Origin: Isoetes taiwanensis | Taxonomy: Eukaryota > Streptophyta > Lycopodiopsida > Isoetales > Isoetaceae | NCBI GenBank assembly: GCA_021234155.1 | Contig: JAJEKV010000067.1 | Span: forward strand, 1-64,000 | Direction of reading: 5' to 3' | Length of the DNA: 64,000 bases | In this document: in pieces, positions 51,761 to 63,244 of the stretch | How positions within the stretch are numbered: position 1 is the first letter of the stretch | Layout of the letters: each line of letters starts with the position of its first letter | Position numbers and translations under genes: made by a program | Notes under the pieces: model-generated | Seen by the model: the letters and a program-made list of their open reading frames with translations, nothing else | What the model was told of the DNA's origin: nothing | Databases searched by the model: none

Positions 51761-52700
51761 TGAGAGAGAGCACATTATTATGATGCACACGAGTAAGAAA
51801 TTGGACCTGCAAATTGCTCCAATAGTTAAATCAAACTTATTATAGTGGTATCCATCTTGCACCAATATATGCCATCTGAGTTCGCAACTTAAATAGTTTG
51901 GGCTTAATATTCTTTGAACGTTGAAAATTGTTGGAGATTTTTCTATAATCTCAGTAAAATAAAGTGGTCAAAAGAACATTTGCAACATGTTATAAGTCAT
52001 CTACCAATTCAACTCAATTCCTCTACCTTTAAACAAGGAAAGCAAAGGAATTCATAAACAGAGATGCTCTTAAACGTTTGAATTGTCATTTTACCTCTTG
52101 ATTTTTGTTTTGCAGCAAAGGGAGTGACACACAAGGCATAACTCAACATTTTTTGCCATTTTTGTAGGCTAAAAAGCATGAAATCAGATTATTGCATGGC
52201 TCGACTTTGCATGCACATAATGGCGAAATGATGCATTGATTGCCCTTGATAGGACATCACTATTTCCGGGCAATTTAAGTCCCAGACTATGCTCGATTCA
52301 TTTCAGCTTCTAGTTTCATACACACCTTGGTCGCTTCAGATACTCTGATTTGGAATGGCCAGAATTAAGTACACAGCAAATAGGCGTATGGCAGAATCCT
52401 CCGATTCAAGCCATCCAGGTATGAAGATGACCTTTGTGGCAAAGTTTACCTGCTTGGAGGTGGAGCGGTTGATAGAACAAGGAGCTCTTGTTTGGACAAA
52501 GTGCGGGGGTCGGCTTTGATCGTTTAACTCCTCGACGTCTTACGAGATGAACATTGAAGCTGATGGCATTTATCTTCGAGTGGAGCTTAAAATGCCCCCT
52601 CCAGGCCACTATTAATGCCTTGATCTGTTTTGCTCGGCTATATGTATGTAACTAATCATGTAAAGGATGTAAAGTGTCCTCTCATGTGATCTGCTTTGAG
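51761..52700. other. No gene recognised
   Basis: No supported coding region. Frames near 52320-52610 are open on both strands, but no family is recognised. Confidence 0.45.
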
Positions 52701-52704
52701 CTTT

Positions 52705-52893
52705 GCACAAGTTTTTTTGTAAAGGCAGTCCTTAATATAATGCGCTTTTTGTAAAATCATGCAAGGTTTCATCATGCACAAGCTTTTTTGTAAAAACAGT
52801 TCTTAATGTAATGAGCTTTTTGTAAAATCATGAAAGGTTTCATCCCGCACAAGGTTTTTTGTAAAAACAATCCTTAATATAATAGTGCTTTGT
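52705..52893. repeat. 71-bp tandem repeat, about 2.6 copies
   Basis: Units start at 52705, 52776 and 52847 (GCACAAG.TTTTTTGTAAA ... GTAAAATCATG.AAGGTTTCATC). The last copy is partial. Confidence 0.88.
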
Positions 52894-52899
52894 ACTATA

Positions 52900-53439
52900 G
52901 CAAATATATTCAGAAATATATGCATGTTGTTTTGCTTTACATTTTTTCTCTTATGGGTTGTGCAATCTCTTAAATCGATTAAGTCAAGGTAGAGATAAGC
53001 AGATGCAAAAGGGAAGTCTCTTTCTTCCTATTTGTTTTGGGGCAGTTTTAGCAAAGAGGGAATGCATCATATCATGGATTAAGCTAAGTAGAGCATAAGT
53101 ATGAAAGGCTCCAGAGATACATGGCAAAGCTTTCTTACAAATCTAGCCTTGGAGCTCTATAGACATAATAGAAAAGCAGAGCAGAAGAAGTGCCTCAAGC
53201 AAACAAAGGGGAAGTAAAAGATTGCAGACTATGATCCAGAGAAAACACAAGCTTATATCACCATCAACATAATAGCTTTAGATATTTTAGATACAACAAA
53301 TGCATCAATATCAATACAATGATTCCAAATCAATAACAAATCATGTTACATTATAATCTGATGAAAGCAAAATCAGAAAGAATGTAAAGTGACAAAGAGT
53401 TATATTGAATAAATCGAAGCACTTACAACTGAATTCTTG
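52900..53439. other. No gene recognised
   Basis: AT-rich DNA 3' of the HAD-type pseudogene, possibly including its 3' UTR. Confidence 0.45.
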
Positions 53440-55190
53440 TCAGTAATACTTGTATTTCTTCAGAGTATCAACGGCTTTCTTGGAAGCCTTATCCAGAAAA
53501 GTTAGTTAATGGATTGGCTTGAACATACACTTCCACATTCTCGCCTTCTAACAAATCCTTCCACCATGGTTTTAGATGTTCGGGACAAAGAAGTCACCAT
53601 CTCTTCTAGATGGTTGATAAGTGTTAGGGCATACCATCGTATGTGGACTATTCTTAAAACCACGGTCAAAGATATCATCGATTAGCAATGTGTTATGGTG
53701 CATCCATGCTCCTTCATTTCAGAATAAACCTTGCTCAACTCCTTCAACAAAATAGGCTTCCTATCAACTTTAAATGCCGTATTTGTGCACTTCCCTGAAG
53801 ACCATGTAAACTGTAAGCTTTCTCGAACAGCTTTTTCAAACATTTGATTTAGAATAAGATTAGTTGCAGTGCTGCTCATTGTTGTCCAAATGGCAATCTT
53901 GAAGTTATCCATGCACCACTCTAGAAGCTCCTTAGCCTTCGGGCGCAATACAACTATCTTTGTGTGATTAGGGTACTTTAGTTCTGCACCATCCATGACA
54001 CAACTTGACAATGGCTCAGTATTCTCAAATAGCTTCAGCAAGACTCCATCTAGCTCAAAAATCAAAAGCTTTTTATGCGACTTCATCCTTTTGTTACATG
54101 GAGACTTGGAAGGGTTGCTAAATACTTCGCTACGTTTAATTTTCTTCCTTGCAGCCATTAGAGCCCTTGCATTTCCTGGAAGGAAATGCTTTGAAATAAA
54201 CAAATACGAAACACTTCATACAAAAAAAAACAAAGGATTACCAGGTGAAACAGATTTTTGTGATTGTGTTCGATGAGATGTCTCTTTCTTTGTCTTCACA
54301 ACTGGACTACATGATGAAATGGGAAGACTACCATGGGATTCAATGGCCTTATTATCGTTTGCTGCACCAACAAACTTTGATTGAGACAAAGTAGCCTTCC
54401 CATTGTCAACAAGCGGACTGCCCACATTCAGTTTATTTCCACAAGGTGATGAAGCAGTGTCGCTCACATCTTTCGCATGTTGCAGTCTCTTTAACTCTAC
54501 AAGCATTACAGAAAGATAAATTGACAACATGTAATAACAAACACATTTCCTTTGCAGAAACCTAGTTTGTCCAAACATGCATTGCCTGGTGAAATCATTG
54601 TCGTCTTTGGCTCATTCTCTTCGTGAAATATCAACTCTTTGTTTTTACCTTCAGCTTCCATAGCAGTACCTATCTTTGATGAGTGGCCTTGAATATCTAG
54701 ATGTACATAAATAAGAAATCATTGCTATGCAACAACATGCAACAGACTTGTGGACTACTCTTTGGAGCAAAAACTAAGAGAGCAACTAATCATGTAATTA
54801 CTCCTTTGTAAAAAGCGTCCATTTGAACATATAATTACCTGGATGAATCAAGATTGCAGTGTTTGGCTCAATAGACATCATATTTTTACAGCTATCGTGC
54901 AATTCCAAACCAGTTGCTGATTGTCCTTGACTATCTGTGTTTTGCAAATGTGAAGAACATATACATGGTCATGCTTTTTAGAAGCTGCAATAAATCCTGC
55001 ACATTAGAAAACATTTTTAGATTTGTTACCATCATTGTCCTTCTGCTCTTTGTAAAAAATAATGTCCATAGCACCCTTTCCAGTTGTTAATGCAGTGCTC
55101 AAACATCTCGGCATAAGTTTATGTTCCTTGGAATATGATATGGATGCCGGGGTGGAGCTAGCACCTTTCATTCTCGATTTCTCTGTTTCC
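53440..55190 (-). pseudogene. FCP1/NIF-type HAD phosphatase-like gene, broken
   Basis: Minus-strand exons end CCAG|gt or GATG|gt, all phase 1: about 55190-55030, 54934-54842, 54696-54592, 54500-54243, and 54175 onward. The first four encode low-complexity linker pieces, two starting D(I/S)QG. The last encodes the CTD-phosphatase-like HAD domain: KKLLIFELDGVLL, VVLRPKAKELLEWCMDNFKI, AIWTTMS and CTNTAFKVDRKPILLKELSK. The nucleophile Asp is replaced by Glu (ELDGV instead of DLDG/DLNG). A frame change near 53703 precedes NTLLIDD, and further changes precede PEHLKPWWKDLL and KKYKYY-stop at 53440. The family contains plant HAD proteins related to RNA polymerase II CTD phosphatases. The Glu substitution and indels argue for lost catalysis. 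The LINE-like insertion cuts the 5' coding exon. Confidence 0.75.
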
Positions 55191-56903
55191 TTTTTTTTTT
55201 TTTGAAGGCAAGATATTTTTATTTTTATTAATAGTATGTAATAAATACATTTATTTAAGGCTCCCAAAAGCCAGATACCTAAACGTGTCAACACGGGCGC
55301 TCAAAAGCCCAAGTGTGGAGATAGAAAACAAACATCATTCCAGAAGTTCATGAAAAGAAAATATCCCGTGATATATGAAGATGCCGCCACCTGAAAAACC
55401 TCCCAAAATACCGGTAGACAAAAGTAGAGGTGAAGGGGTGTCTTCCCCGCCCGCTAACTTGGCCCCAAACCCACATCGCAAAAGGATACCTGAGGAGGGT
55501 CGCTTACTCTTTTCTGCCTGTACTAGGGAGATAAGTTGTCTCACCGCCTTCTCCAAATGCCAATGCCTTCTAGAGGCCTCCCCTTTGGGGTCCCCAAAGG
55601 GTGGTGGTCCCCAAGGGTGGTCTACTACTACGTCTCTACTTTTAGTCACCCTCGCTTGGGCATCATCATCATTATACTCAACCAACCAAAGAAAACGATA
55701 GCGGCCCAATGAATGCATTTGGCCCTCCGATCCATATGCCTCTCGGATTTTTCCTTAAGCATGGCCTTCCTTCATGATACTGCCTCCTGCAACCACACCC
55801 TTCTTCTTCTTTGCCGATAGAAGTGAGCCAACATGAAAAGCCAAACTCTTTCCAAGTTACCAATATTAAGGCTTTCAAAATCTGTTAGACTCAACACCAA
55901 GCAGAAGCAATGCAGCCACACTCCGCCAACGCCTTCCAAGACTTCACCAACACCCGAGCTAAGGCAACCTGTTTCTTGTAAGTCACTTTGCACACCTTAA
56001 GCATCCACCTCTACCGAAACGTTTCATACAAAGAAACAACACAGGAACCAAGATGCCAAATACAACACGACTCTGCTCAACCTCGGTAAATCATTGCAAA
56101 ATAAAAGTGCCTAAGATGCCGGCTGAATAAGTCTTGAGCACCAATCTCTCAATGACCAGCCTGCAGTCAAGAAGAAGTGTGCCATACCCCAAGTTCTGGC
56201 CAGTACCTTAGCAGACAAGGATAGAGAGACCACACAGCTCAAGTTCGTTGCCTATTCCAACTGATCCTGATGCCTTACCATGTCAGCTAAGAAAGACGGA
56301 TTTCTTTTTCATGTTAATAAACTGAGGAAACTCAACTAGGTGCTATGGCATAAACACCTCCCCAAGATAGGAGCTAGAACCCAAAAATGCCTCGAAGCCC
56401 CCAAATTGCAGTGAGTGCAATAAATTTCCTTGCTGCAAAGGAGTGCCCTTTCTATCCTGACCTGAATCTGACGAAAGAACTAGCCAAGCAACCCACAAAA
56501 GAGAAGGATGTAAATCGTACCATAAAACCCCTGTTGGATTCTCCTCCAGTCGCACCAACTGAGCAGGAAAGATTGATGCAGAATGGCGACTCCACAATTT
56601 GATTTGATCACGTAAGAACAAAAGCAGGCGGAGGCTTTCTAACCTCGTGGTCTTGTCTTTGGACAGAATCTTTAGAAGTTTAGGCGAACACCTAAGATGC
56701 CTTTGCTACCAAAACTTGAAGCTGCGTCCACCTTCAGAAAATCTGCAAAGAAACCATCAAATGAAGAAGCCAGTAGCCAGGTTTTCCACTGGCTACTCAT
56801 CCAGCAGCCGAGATGCACGAAACGACACTCCAAGGGGTCGGGCGGCCGCCTGCCGCCGCCCTAGCCGCTCCTAAACCCTCGCATCTACCCCTTTATATTT
56901 CTC
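55191..56903 (-). mobile_element. LINE-like retroinsertion with 16-bp target duplication
   Basis: A 1.7-kb block is flanked by perfect copies of CGATTTCTCTGTTTCC (55175-55190 and 56904-56919). On the minus strand it starts GAGAAATATAAAGGGG, has a GC-rich 5' part (GGCGGCGGCAGGCGGCCGCC) and ends in poly(A) (T-run about 55191-55201). This is the signature of target-primed reverse transcription. A 127-codon minus-strand ORF (55718-55335) and others show no RT, so it is non-autonomous, heavily internally deleted, or a retrocopy of an unknown transcript. Confidence 0.88.
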
Positions 56904-57069
56904 CGATTTCTCTGTTTCCATATGCAAGTAACATTCTTAAGTTATCTTGTGTGAGCTGAAAATAATGAATACAACCAACCGTGCGAATCTAGGGCTATGC
57001 TAATGTTGGACTGCTGGCACACCTTTAATCCAAGAAAAGACAGCCATGATTTTGACATGTTATATCCAC

Positions 57070-57140
57070 AATCGGTATAACAACATATTGTAGAGCAACT
57101 GCACAAAAAAAAAAAAAAAAAAAAAACAACAACAACAACA
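57070..57140. repeat. A-run and AAC microsatellite
   Basis: A run of about 24 A residues is followed by CAACAACAACAACAAC. Confidence 0.8.
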
Positions 57141-57271
57141 CACTGTTAAAAAAATTCATTCAGAAAATAATGGCATGGGAAGATGCTACCCAAAATGCAC
57201 TACACAACATGCCACATGATATGCATGTCTACACTAGACAATAATGATTGGCAAGAGCATAACATCCAATG

Positions 57272-57670
57272 TCAGTGAATGCTAAAATCTTCCTTCATAC
57301 TATTAACAACGACCGATGTTTGGGCAGGCAAACAAGGATCGAACTCAAAAGGTTTGCACATGCTGGATCGAGATGCCAAAAGCCTCATAAGGCAGGGCCT
57401 CAATTTGTTTAGCTGATCCAACTCGACATCTCTAGAAATCTCTGAATTTAGTAAGTCATCAAGAGCTTGCTTCAAAGCTAGACCCAATTCTTCAAGATCT
57501 CTTTCTTGCATTGCCTCAACACCCTCCTTCGCTGCACTTGAGAGCTTTGTGCACAAATCTTGGTACTTCTTAATCTCATTGGCCACACTAACCTGTCTAG
57601 CTTCTAAACCTTTAATATTTTCTTTGATGACGCTGCACTTATCGTCACTTAGTTGCAGTTCGATAGTGTT
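57272..57670 (-). CDS. Coiled-coil exon or ORF, unrecognised
   Basis: About 130 codons are open from a possible acceptor (TTGCAG at about 57671) to TAA after DFSIH. The middle is charged and Leu-rich (EARQVSVANEIKKYQDL, EELGLALKQALDDLL), as in a coiled coil. It lies upstream of the HAD-type pseudogene on the same strand and downstream of the 58.3-58.9 kb ORF. It may be the terminal exon of the same transcript as that ORF. No family is recognised. Confidence 0.4.
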   Translation of the reverse strand, partial: NTIELQLSDDKCSVIKENIKGLEARQVSVANEIKKYQDLCTKLSSAAKEGVEAMQERDLEELGLALKQALDDLLNSEISRDVELDQLNKLRPCLMRLLASRSSMCKPFEFDPCLPAQTSVVVNSMKEDFSIH

Positions 57671-57784
57671 CTGCAATAGAAATCCATTCCTCCAATATCC
57701 TCGACATCTCTAAAACACAACGAAACACTAAATTAGAATATTGAATAAATTAGATAAACAATTGACTGCCATTAACTTGCAGCT

Positions 57785-57960
57785 ATAAGACACAAGTTGC
57801 AAGCTGTAACTTTGACCTATGGGACACAAGCTTCAAGCTGCAAGCTATATCTTTGACCTATGACACAAGCTTCAAGCTGGAAGCTGCAACTTTGACCTAT
57901 GGGACACAAGCTTCAAGTCGCAAGTCGACTTTGACCTATGGGACACAAGCTTCAAAAGCG
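57785..57960. repeat. Tandem repeat of about 40 bp, at least four copies
   Basis: TTTGACCTATGGGACACAAG then CTTCAAGCTGCAAGC repeats from 57811, with period 39-41 bp. A diverged copy lies just to the left. Confidence 0.88.
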
Positions 57961-58323
57961 GAAGTCTTCTGTATGACACACTCTCTCACTATGACTGTGA
58001 CTAAATCTGCAACTACTAAGGCGTGGTGCACTATGGCTGAGACTGAGACTGTAAATAGTAAGGCATGATACATCTGCAACAAGCAACTGTAAGCTTCCAC
58101 TTGCAATTGAAACTGTGACTGGAATGATTAAGATGGTAGTAAACTAGAACATGTGCTTAAGCTTGTAGCCGCAACTCACAAATGCATGCTTTTATCTATG
58201 AGTTAACTGCAAGTTCAGCTTTGACTTACAACATATACAAGCACATGCTTCTAACTATGAATACAACAATGATTTTAGATTTAGCTAAGAATGTACTATA
58301 GAAAAATAAAAAGAAAACAACAA

Positions 58324-58872
58324 TCAAATAGTACCTGGTATTTTTTTTGCATAATTGGCATCATTCACCTGGGTCTTACATGTCACATTAGAGCTAACAT
58401 AGATTTGTGAAGTGGGCTTATCAACAATCGCTGGCGCAATTGGAGACATTGTCAACTGAGGAACAACATTTGTTGTAACCTTTTCCAGCCCATCCTTATA
58501 ATCATTGTTTGAAAGTGCTCTACTCTTTGCAGCTGACTTTGCATGCTTGTAGAAGCTCATCCAATTTATTTCACGGCCATTGCAATGTAAGAGAAATGCT
58601 ACTGCCAATGCTTGAGGCACCTGCCCTCCTAAAACCTTCTTATGATCATGTATTTTTGTATACAATGATAGTAACTCTTCCTTCTTGTTTTCCTTCAATA
58701 ATCTGAACCTATAACAAGACTTACCATTTACCTTTGGACTCCACATCTTTCGCATGTCATTCTCATCAACATTCCTGTCCTTTGATTTATATAACTCCTT
58801 AAGGGTCAAACCTTTGCTGCTCAAATTTGGAATTGCATCGTTTGGTACTGCTTCCATGAGATCTATAAACAT
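58324..58872 (-). CDS. Unrecognised exon-like ORF of about 180 codons
   Basis: Open frame with ordinary protein-like composition, starting MFIDLMEAVPNDAIPN and ending VNDANYAKKIPG before GTACTATTTG, a fair splice donor in phase 1, like the HAD-gene exons. It contains a basic helical block (YKSKDRNVDENDMRKMW, RFRLLKENKKEELLSLYTK). No domain is recognised. It could be a 5' exon of the coiled-coil or HAD-type gene. The sequence just upstream has AG at an acceptable place, so the ATG may not be the true start. Confidence 0.4.
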   Translation of the reverse strand: MFIDLMEAVPNDAIPNLSSKGLTLKELYKSKDRNVDENDMRKMWSPKVNGKSCYRFRLLKENKKEELLSLYTKIHDHKKVLGGQVPQALAVAFLLHCNGREINWMSFYKHAKSAAKSRALSNNDYKDGLEKVTTNVVPQLTMSPIAPAIVDKPTSQIYVSSNVTCKTQVNDANYAKKIPGTI

Positions 58873-61800
58873 ATTAAGACAAAATTTAAAGATTGGCTAG
58901 AATTAAAGAAATGCTTGAATTAAATGTAAAGATTTTGTAACAATTGGCTAGAGACGATTTTGGTCCATAAGAGCTATTACAGTCCTATATTTTCCTTGCC
59001 TAGAAAGATGAACTCAGCAGCATGTAAAATATTAAGACCCAGCATTATTCAACAAGCTACCTAGAGAGATGACCACATCACAAAGAAGCTTAAGATCCAA
59101 CAAGAAAGAAACACCAATTCTAACAAGAAAAGGCAGAAGGTGGTATTTGCACCCTGGTAACATCCTCACTTACATAAAGCATGTTCAGTCAATTACATGA
59201 GGTATGCTAAAAGTACTTAATAATTATGGTAAGAAGTTAGGGAAGATCACGCAAAGTCACTCAATTTATCTGAGCACTCAATTTAAAGAATATGAATTAG
59301 GTCGAGTCCTCGTCTCTGCAAATTTAACTAGAGAATTAACAGCTTCAAGCTTATGGTGATTAAAACAAAGAGCATTAGTGTGAAGACTGGAGAAGACGAA
59401 ACTAATACAATAGAATAAGATTTAGAACAAGAAAAAGAACAAGATCGTTCATGATGCCAGAAGAAAAACCCGAGGGAAAAGATCGAGGAGAAAACTTGAT
59501 GCCGTTTTAGCTGTGTGGTAGAGGTGGGACGTTGAATGACAAAGGAGCCAGAAGAGTCGGCAGCAAAAAAATTCCCTCCCTCCCATTCTTGCTATTTCGT
59601 CCCGATCCCTCCCTCTCCCCGTTAATTTCGGAAAATTCAAAATACATCTGACGATATTCCCACTAATTTTCTAACTACTTTAGTAGTTGGAAATAAGACT
59701 TTTTTGATACACTATATTGTGCTTCTACCCCATCACAAATAATTGAAGCATGTGATGCTACTTGAAGACTTCAACTTACGAGTGGAATATAATAGTTACA
59801 AATTTTGGCCCCTGGTAAGAACATATTCAGTTCTGCCAGGCAGAGACTTCTTAGCCAAGTACATTGGATGATAATATACACTCAGTCATGTGCTATAGTA
59901 AGCAGTTGCTTCAGATGTGTAACATCCTTGACTTGCTTATCTGAAATGGTCTCATACAGTGGCCATCCTCCTCCATCTACACTTGCCGACCATGAAGTAT
60001 GAAGTCCTAGATTGGCATTGGAATCCACAATCAACAAGCTTCATAGGATCATAAGATTTGCAGGCTTAGGTTGCACAAGTAGTTCAGTCTGCCAATGGTG
60101 CACACCAACGCATTAAATGATACAAATCTTTGGCAGCTTTTGCCACAAACTTTCCTTAGCCCATTGGCTATCTTGCACATGTCAAATCATGACGGTATAC
60201 CGCTCTTGTAAATTGGCTAGCCTTTGGTGGTTGATACGCCCTTAACAATCACCGATCTTTTGGGCATTTGGCCTGATCTTCCCATTCCACATAAAGGTCT
60301 TCTCTGTGCTTCCATCAATTTTAAATTGATTCAGTTTGAAGATCCTGAATTCTTTATTCTCCACATGGTATGGCCGATGGCCGCCTTCATGCATGATTTC
60401 TTTTTGCTCCTTTACAAAGAATGATGCTCAATTTCAAATGGGAAAACCTTTGCAAACAGTTGAGTACTTCTCTAATTGAGGAATTCAGAGCCGCATCTCT
60501 CCAAGCTTTTGCAAATCCTCCTACAGGTCAAGATAGCCCATATGCTTCTCTTGGGGCCCTCCATTTTATCAATACCTCACCATAGATTGGAGATCCCATT
60601 TTTTGACTGAAGCTATATCAGTTCATGCCGATTAGACACTTGCCCATATTAGCAGGATCCCTTTTGGGATCCTCGTTTTGTATGCCGACATGCATGGCAA
60701 GAAGTTGAAACCCTTGGCAAAACACATCCAAAGGAAAGGAGTTGGAAAATACCTACTCAGATTGCGTGGGGTTTAACTAAGTTTCTTGAACTAGCAACCA
60801 CATCTTTGAACCCGTCTCTTCACCATTAGGCAACATTCTGTGTTATCCTTTGCACTATACTCTAAAGCTCAAGGCACGTGACCATAACATTGGATATTGC
60901 AACCTAAACACCAGCATTAGTGCTTTTGGTCTTGAAATTCTTCTTCCTATGGAATGTTTATCTGTAGCAGTACTTGCCTTTGAAATAATGATTACATCAG
61001 GTTTTCTCATCTGCAAAGAGTTCGCCTACTCCTGAGGCTCTTTAGCAATGCGACCCACTGGCTATAGTGTATTATAAACATCCACAGTCTCATACACATC
61101 AAGATGATGCCATCAGAGTTGAAAATTTTATCTCCACAAAGATTATATCTACTTTTTTCTTTAAACAGAAACTTTGAGTGTTCTTTGATGGAGGAGAGTG
61201 TTAGTCCTGTGTTTGGGCACAAGACTATTCCTGCTATACAAGAGTAAGTCCCGTGGGAAGAACCGTGAGGGATCAGGTCATAAGACCATGCGGAAGAAGA
61301 GACAAAGAGATCCCACAGCATAAGAACACTACGACTTTGGAGCGTGAGTCCTCCACGACAAGAATCACGATCGCAAAACCTTTTGTATCTCATTTTTATA
61401 AGCTCAAGAGATCCTTATCTTGTCATTGAACTTTCTCTTGCTCTCATTGCTATTCATTTTGTTCATTCTTTCTTAGCTCTTTTTGCGAAATCTCACAAGT
61501 CACTCTATTCTTGGGATCTATCGGTTTGATTCAAGGTTCTTCATTGAGAGCTGTCTTGTAGGTGATCTAGAACCTGACCCTGACCCCAAACAGATTAGTT
61601 CAGGAGCTCCTGTTCAAAAAGCTATACCCCTGGCTTGGAAATCCCAGATCCTTATAAAGTGCTCCAAAATTGCCTCTTAATGGCCTCTTTGGGGAGCTCA
61701 AGGGAAAAAATCCCCAAACGATCAGCCTTCCAACATTTTGGATCCCTCTAAGGATCAAATGGATGGCAGGGCAGGCCATTCGACCGCTGCCTGCACCAAG

Positions 61801-62460
61801 AGCAGAAGCCTTCGTTGGCTCTTGGTGGTCCACCCAATTGGGTGGTGCCACGTCACCCTTTAGTAAGAAACTTTCTTCCTTACCTTTAAGTTTTGCCTAT
61901 TTAAATGTTCATATGATTATACATAACATACGTAGATAAAGCAATAAAGTAGTAGGACATAATTTTTAAATCCATCCTATGAGATGCGCAACGTCGCCAT
62001 TATTATATTTTATATTTCTTTTCAAATTCAAACTACCTAATGGTCTGATTCTTCAACTCAAAGTCATCCTACCTAACAAGATGGGTGAGAGGAATAAAAA
62101 TTGCAATAAAACTTGCCATTCATGTTTGGACTTCATCGAGCATGGTAGTCTAAACAATCATTGTTAGTCTAAATGACCATTGTTATTAGGCGGCTATAGC
62201 AATGAGGCTCCATAGGAAATGCCATATACATCAACCCCAAATATGGCCTAAACAAACAGAATATACCAAAGGTCAAAATTTCCAAGACCTCCATGTTAGC
62301 AATGTTCATAAACTTAAGGTTGTTCTTGGTCGAATCCGTCGAGCACTTAGAAATTCATTTACTTTGGTAGTGCTTCAATCGTCATTGAATATTAGATCTC
62401 TTTCTTGCCATTTTGACTTCGCACAAAACTTCATAATGTTAGGTGAGTCAGTACTAAGAA
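58873..62460. other. Long stretch without a supported gene
   Basis: ORFs are short. The segment 61190-61620 resembles LTR-type leader DNA by eye, but no repeat partner is in the window. No domain could be read in 60000-61050. Confidence 0.4.
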
Positions 62461-62464
62461 ATGT

Positions 62465-63244
62465 TTGCAAGCCATGATAATTTTTTGTAGAATTTTGCCT
62501 TTTGTCATGGCCGGGGTTTCAAGCAAAATTCATACTTTTACCTTGGGATGTAAATGTATGGGAGAAGGTGGCAGAGAACTTGCCTCTCATAGTAGAAGTC
62601 GATGTCACAGAAAGGGTGCCGTGGGGTTGTCACAGGGATATTCACAAAGGCAAGTACTTTGTCCGCTCTATATACCGTCTGCTCTTAGCTTCACGTCCCC
62701 TCGCATTGCCAAATGGATGGCAATTACAGATCCCAGAACTCATGCAAGCTCGCGCATGGCACTGGCTTTGGGATAAGTTGCTCCATCCTAAAGTTTCTGT
62801 ACTTTGGTGGCAAGTCTTACATAGGTAAACACCTTGCGGTATCACTATGATTCTCCCAATTCTGCAATATATCCACGTTGCCTTTCAGATGTCGAAACAC
62901 TTGAGCATTGTCTCTTTTCTTGCCTAGAAGTTCAACCAGCGTGGTCTTAGCTTCAAGCATTATTTAATAGTATACTGGATTGCAAATTTGTTCTTCTAAC
63001 GTCCTACCCAGGTACATGAGCTACAGATAAATGGAAGGCATTTCATCTCGAGTCTGGTTGGTTATTGTGGTTAACCTGGGAGCATCGTAGATTGCACATT
63101 TTCCAAGGCATTTATTCACCAGTTCATAGAGTCATTGCCGTAGGCCAAGCTAAGATACTGACGGCTTACGACTCTTCCTCCCTTAGGGAAGAAGTGAGAG
63201 ATCGTATTTGGACTCAGTATCTCCAAATTAATTCTTATCATTAG
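62465..63244 (+). pseudogene. LINE zinc-binding (zf-RVT) fragment
   Basis: The frame at 62502-62828 gives WALNV-like open sequence ending ARAWHWLWDKLLHPKVSVLWWQVLHR. After a frame change it continues RYHYDSPNSAIYPRC and then LSDVETLEHCLFSCLEVQPAW. This W...P.K...W...H..L followed by C...E...H.LF.C arrangement is the zinc-binding domain found after plant LINE reverse transcriptases. The end (REEVRDRIWTQYLQINSYH-stop, 63244) looks like a natural C-terminus. No RT core lies upstream, so it is a 5'-truncated copy. Confidence 0.75.

Noticed and set aside
61190-61620. LTR of a retrotransposon
   Set aside because: Leader-like look only; no second copy, primer-binding site or target duplication in the window.
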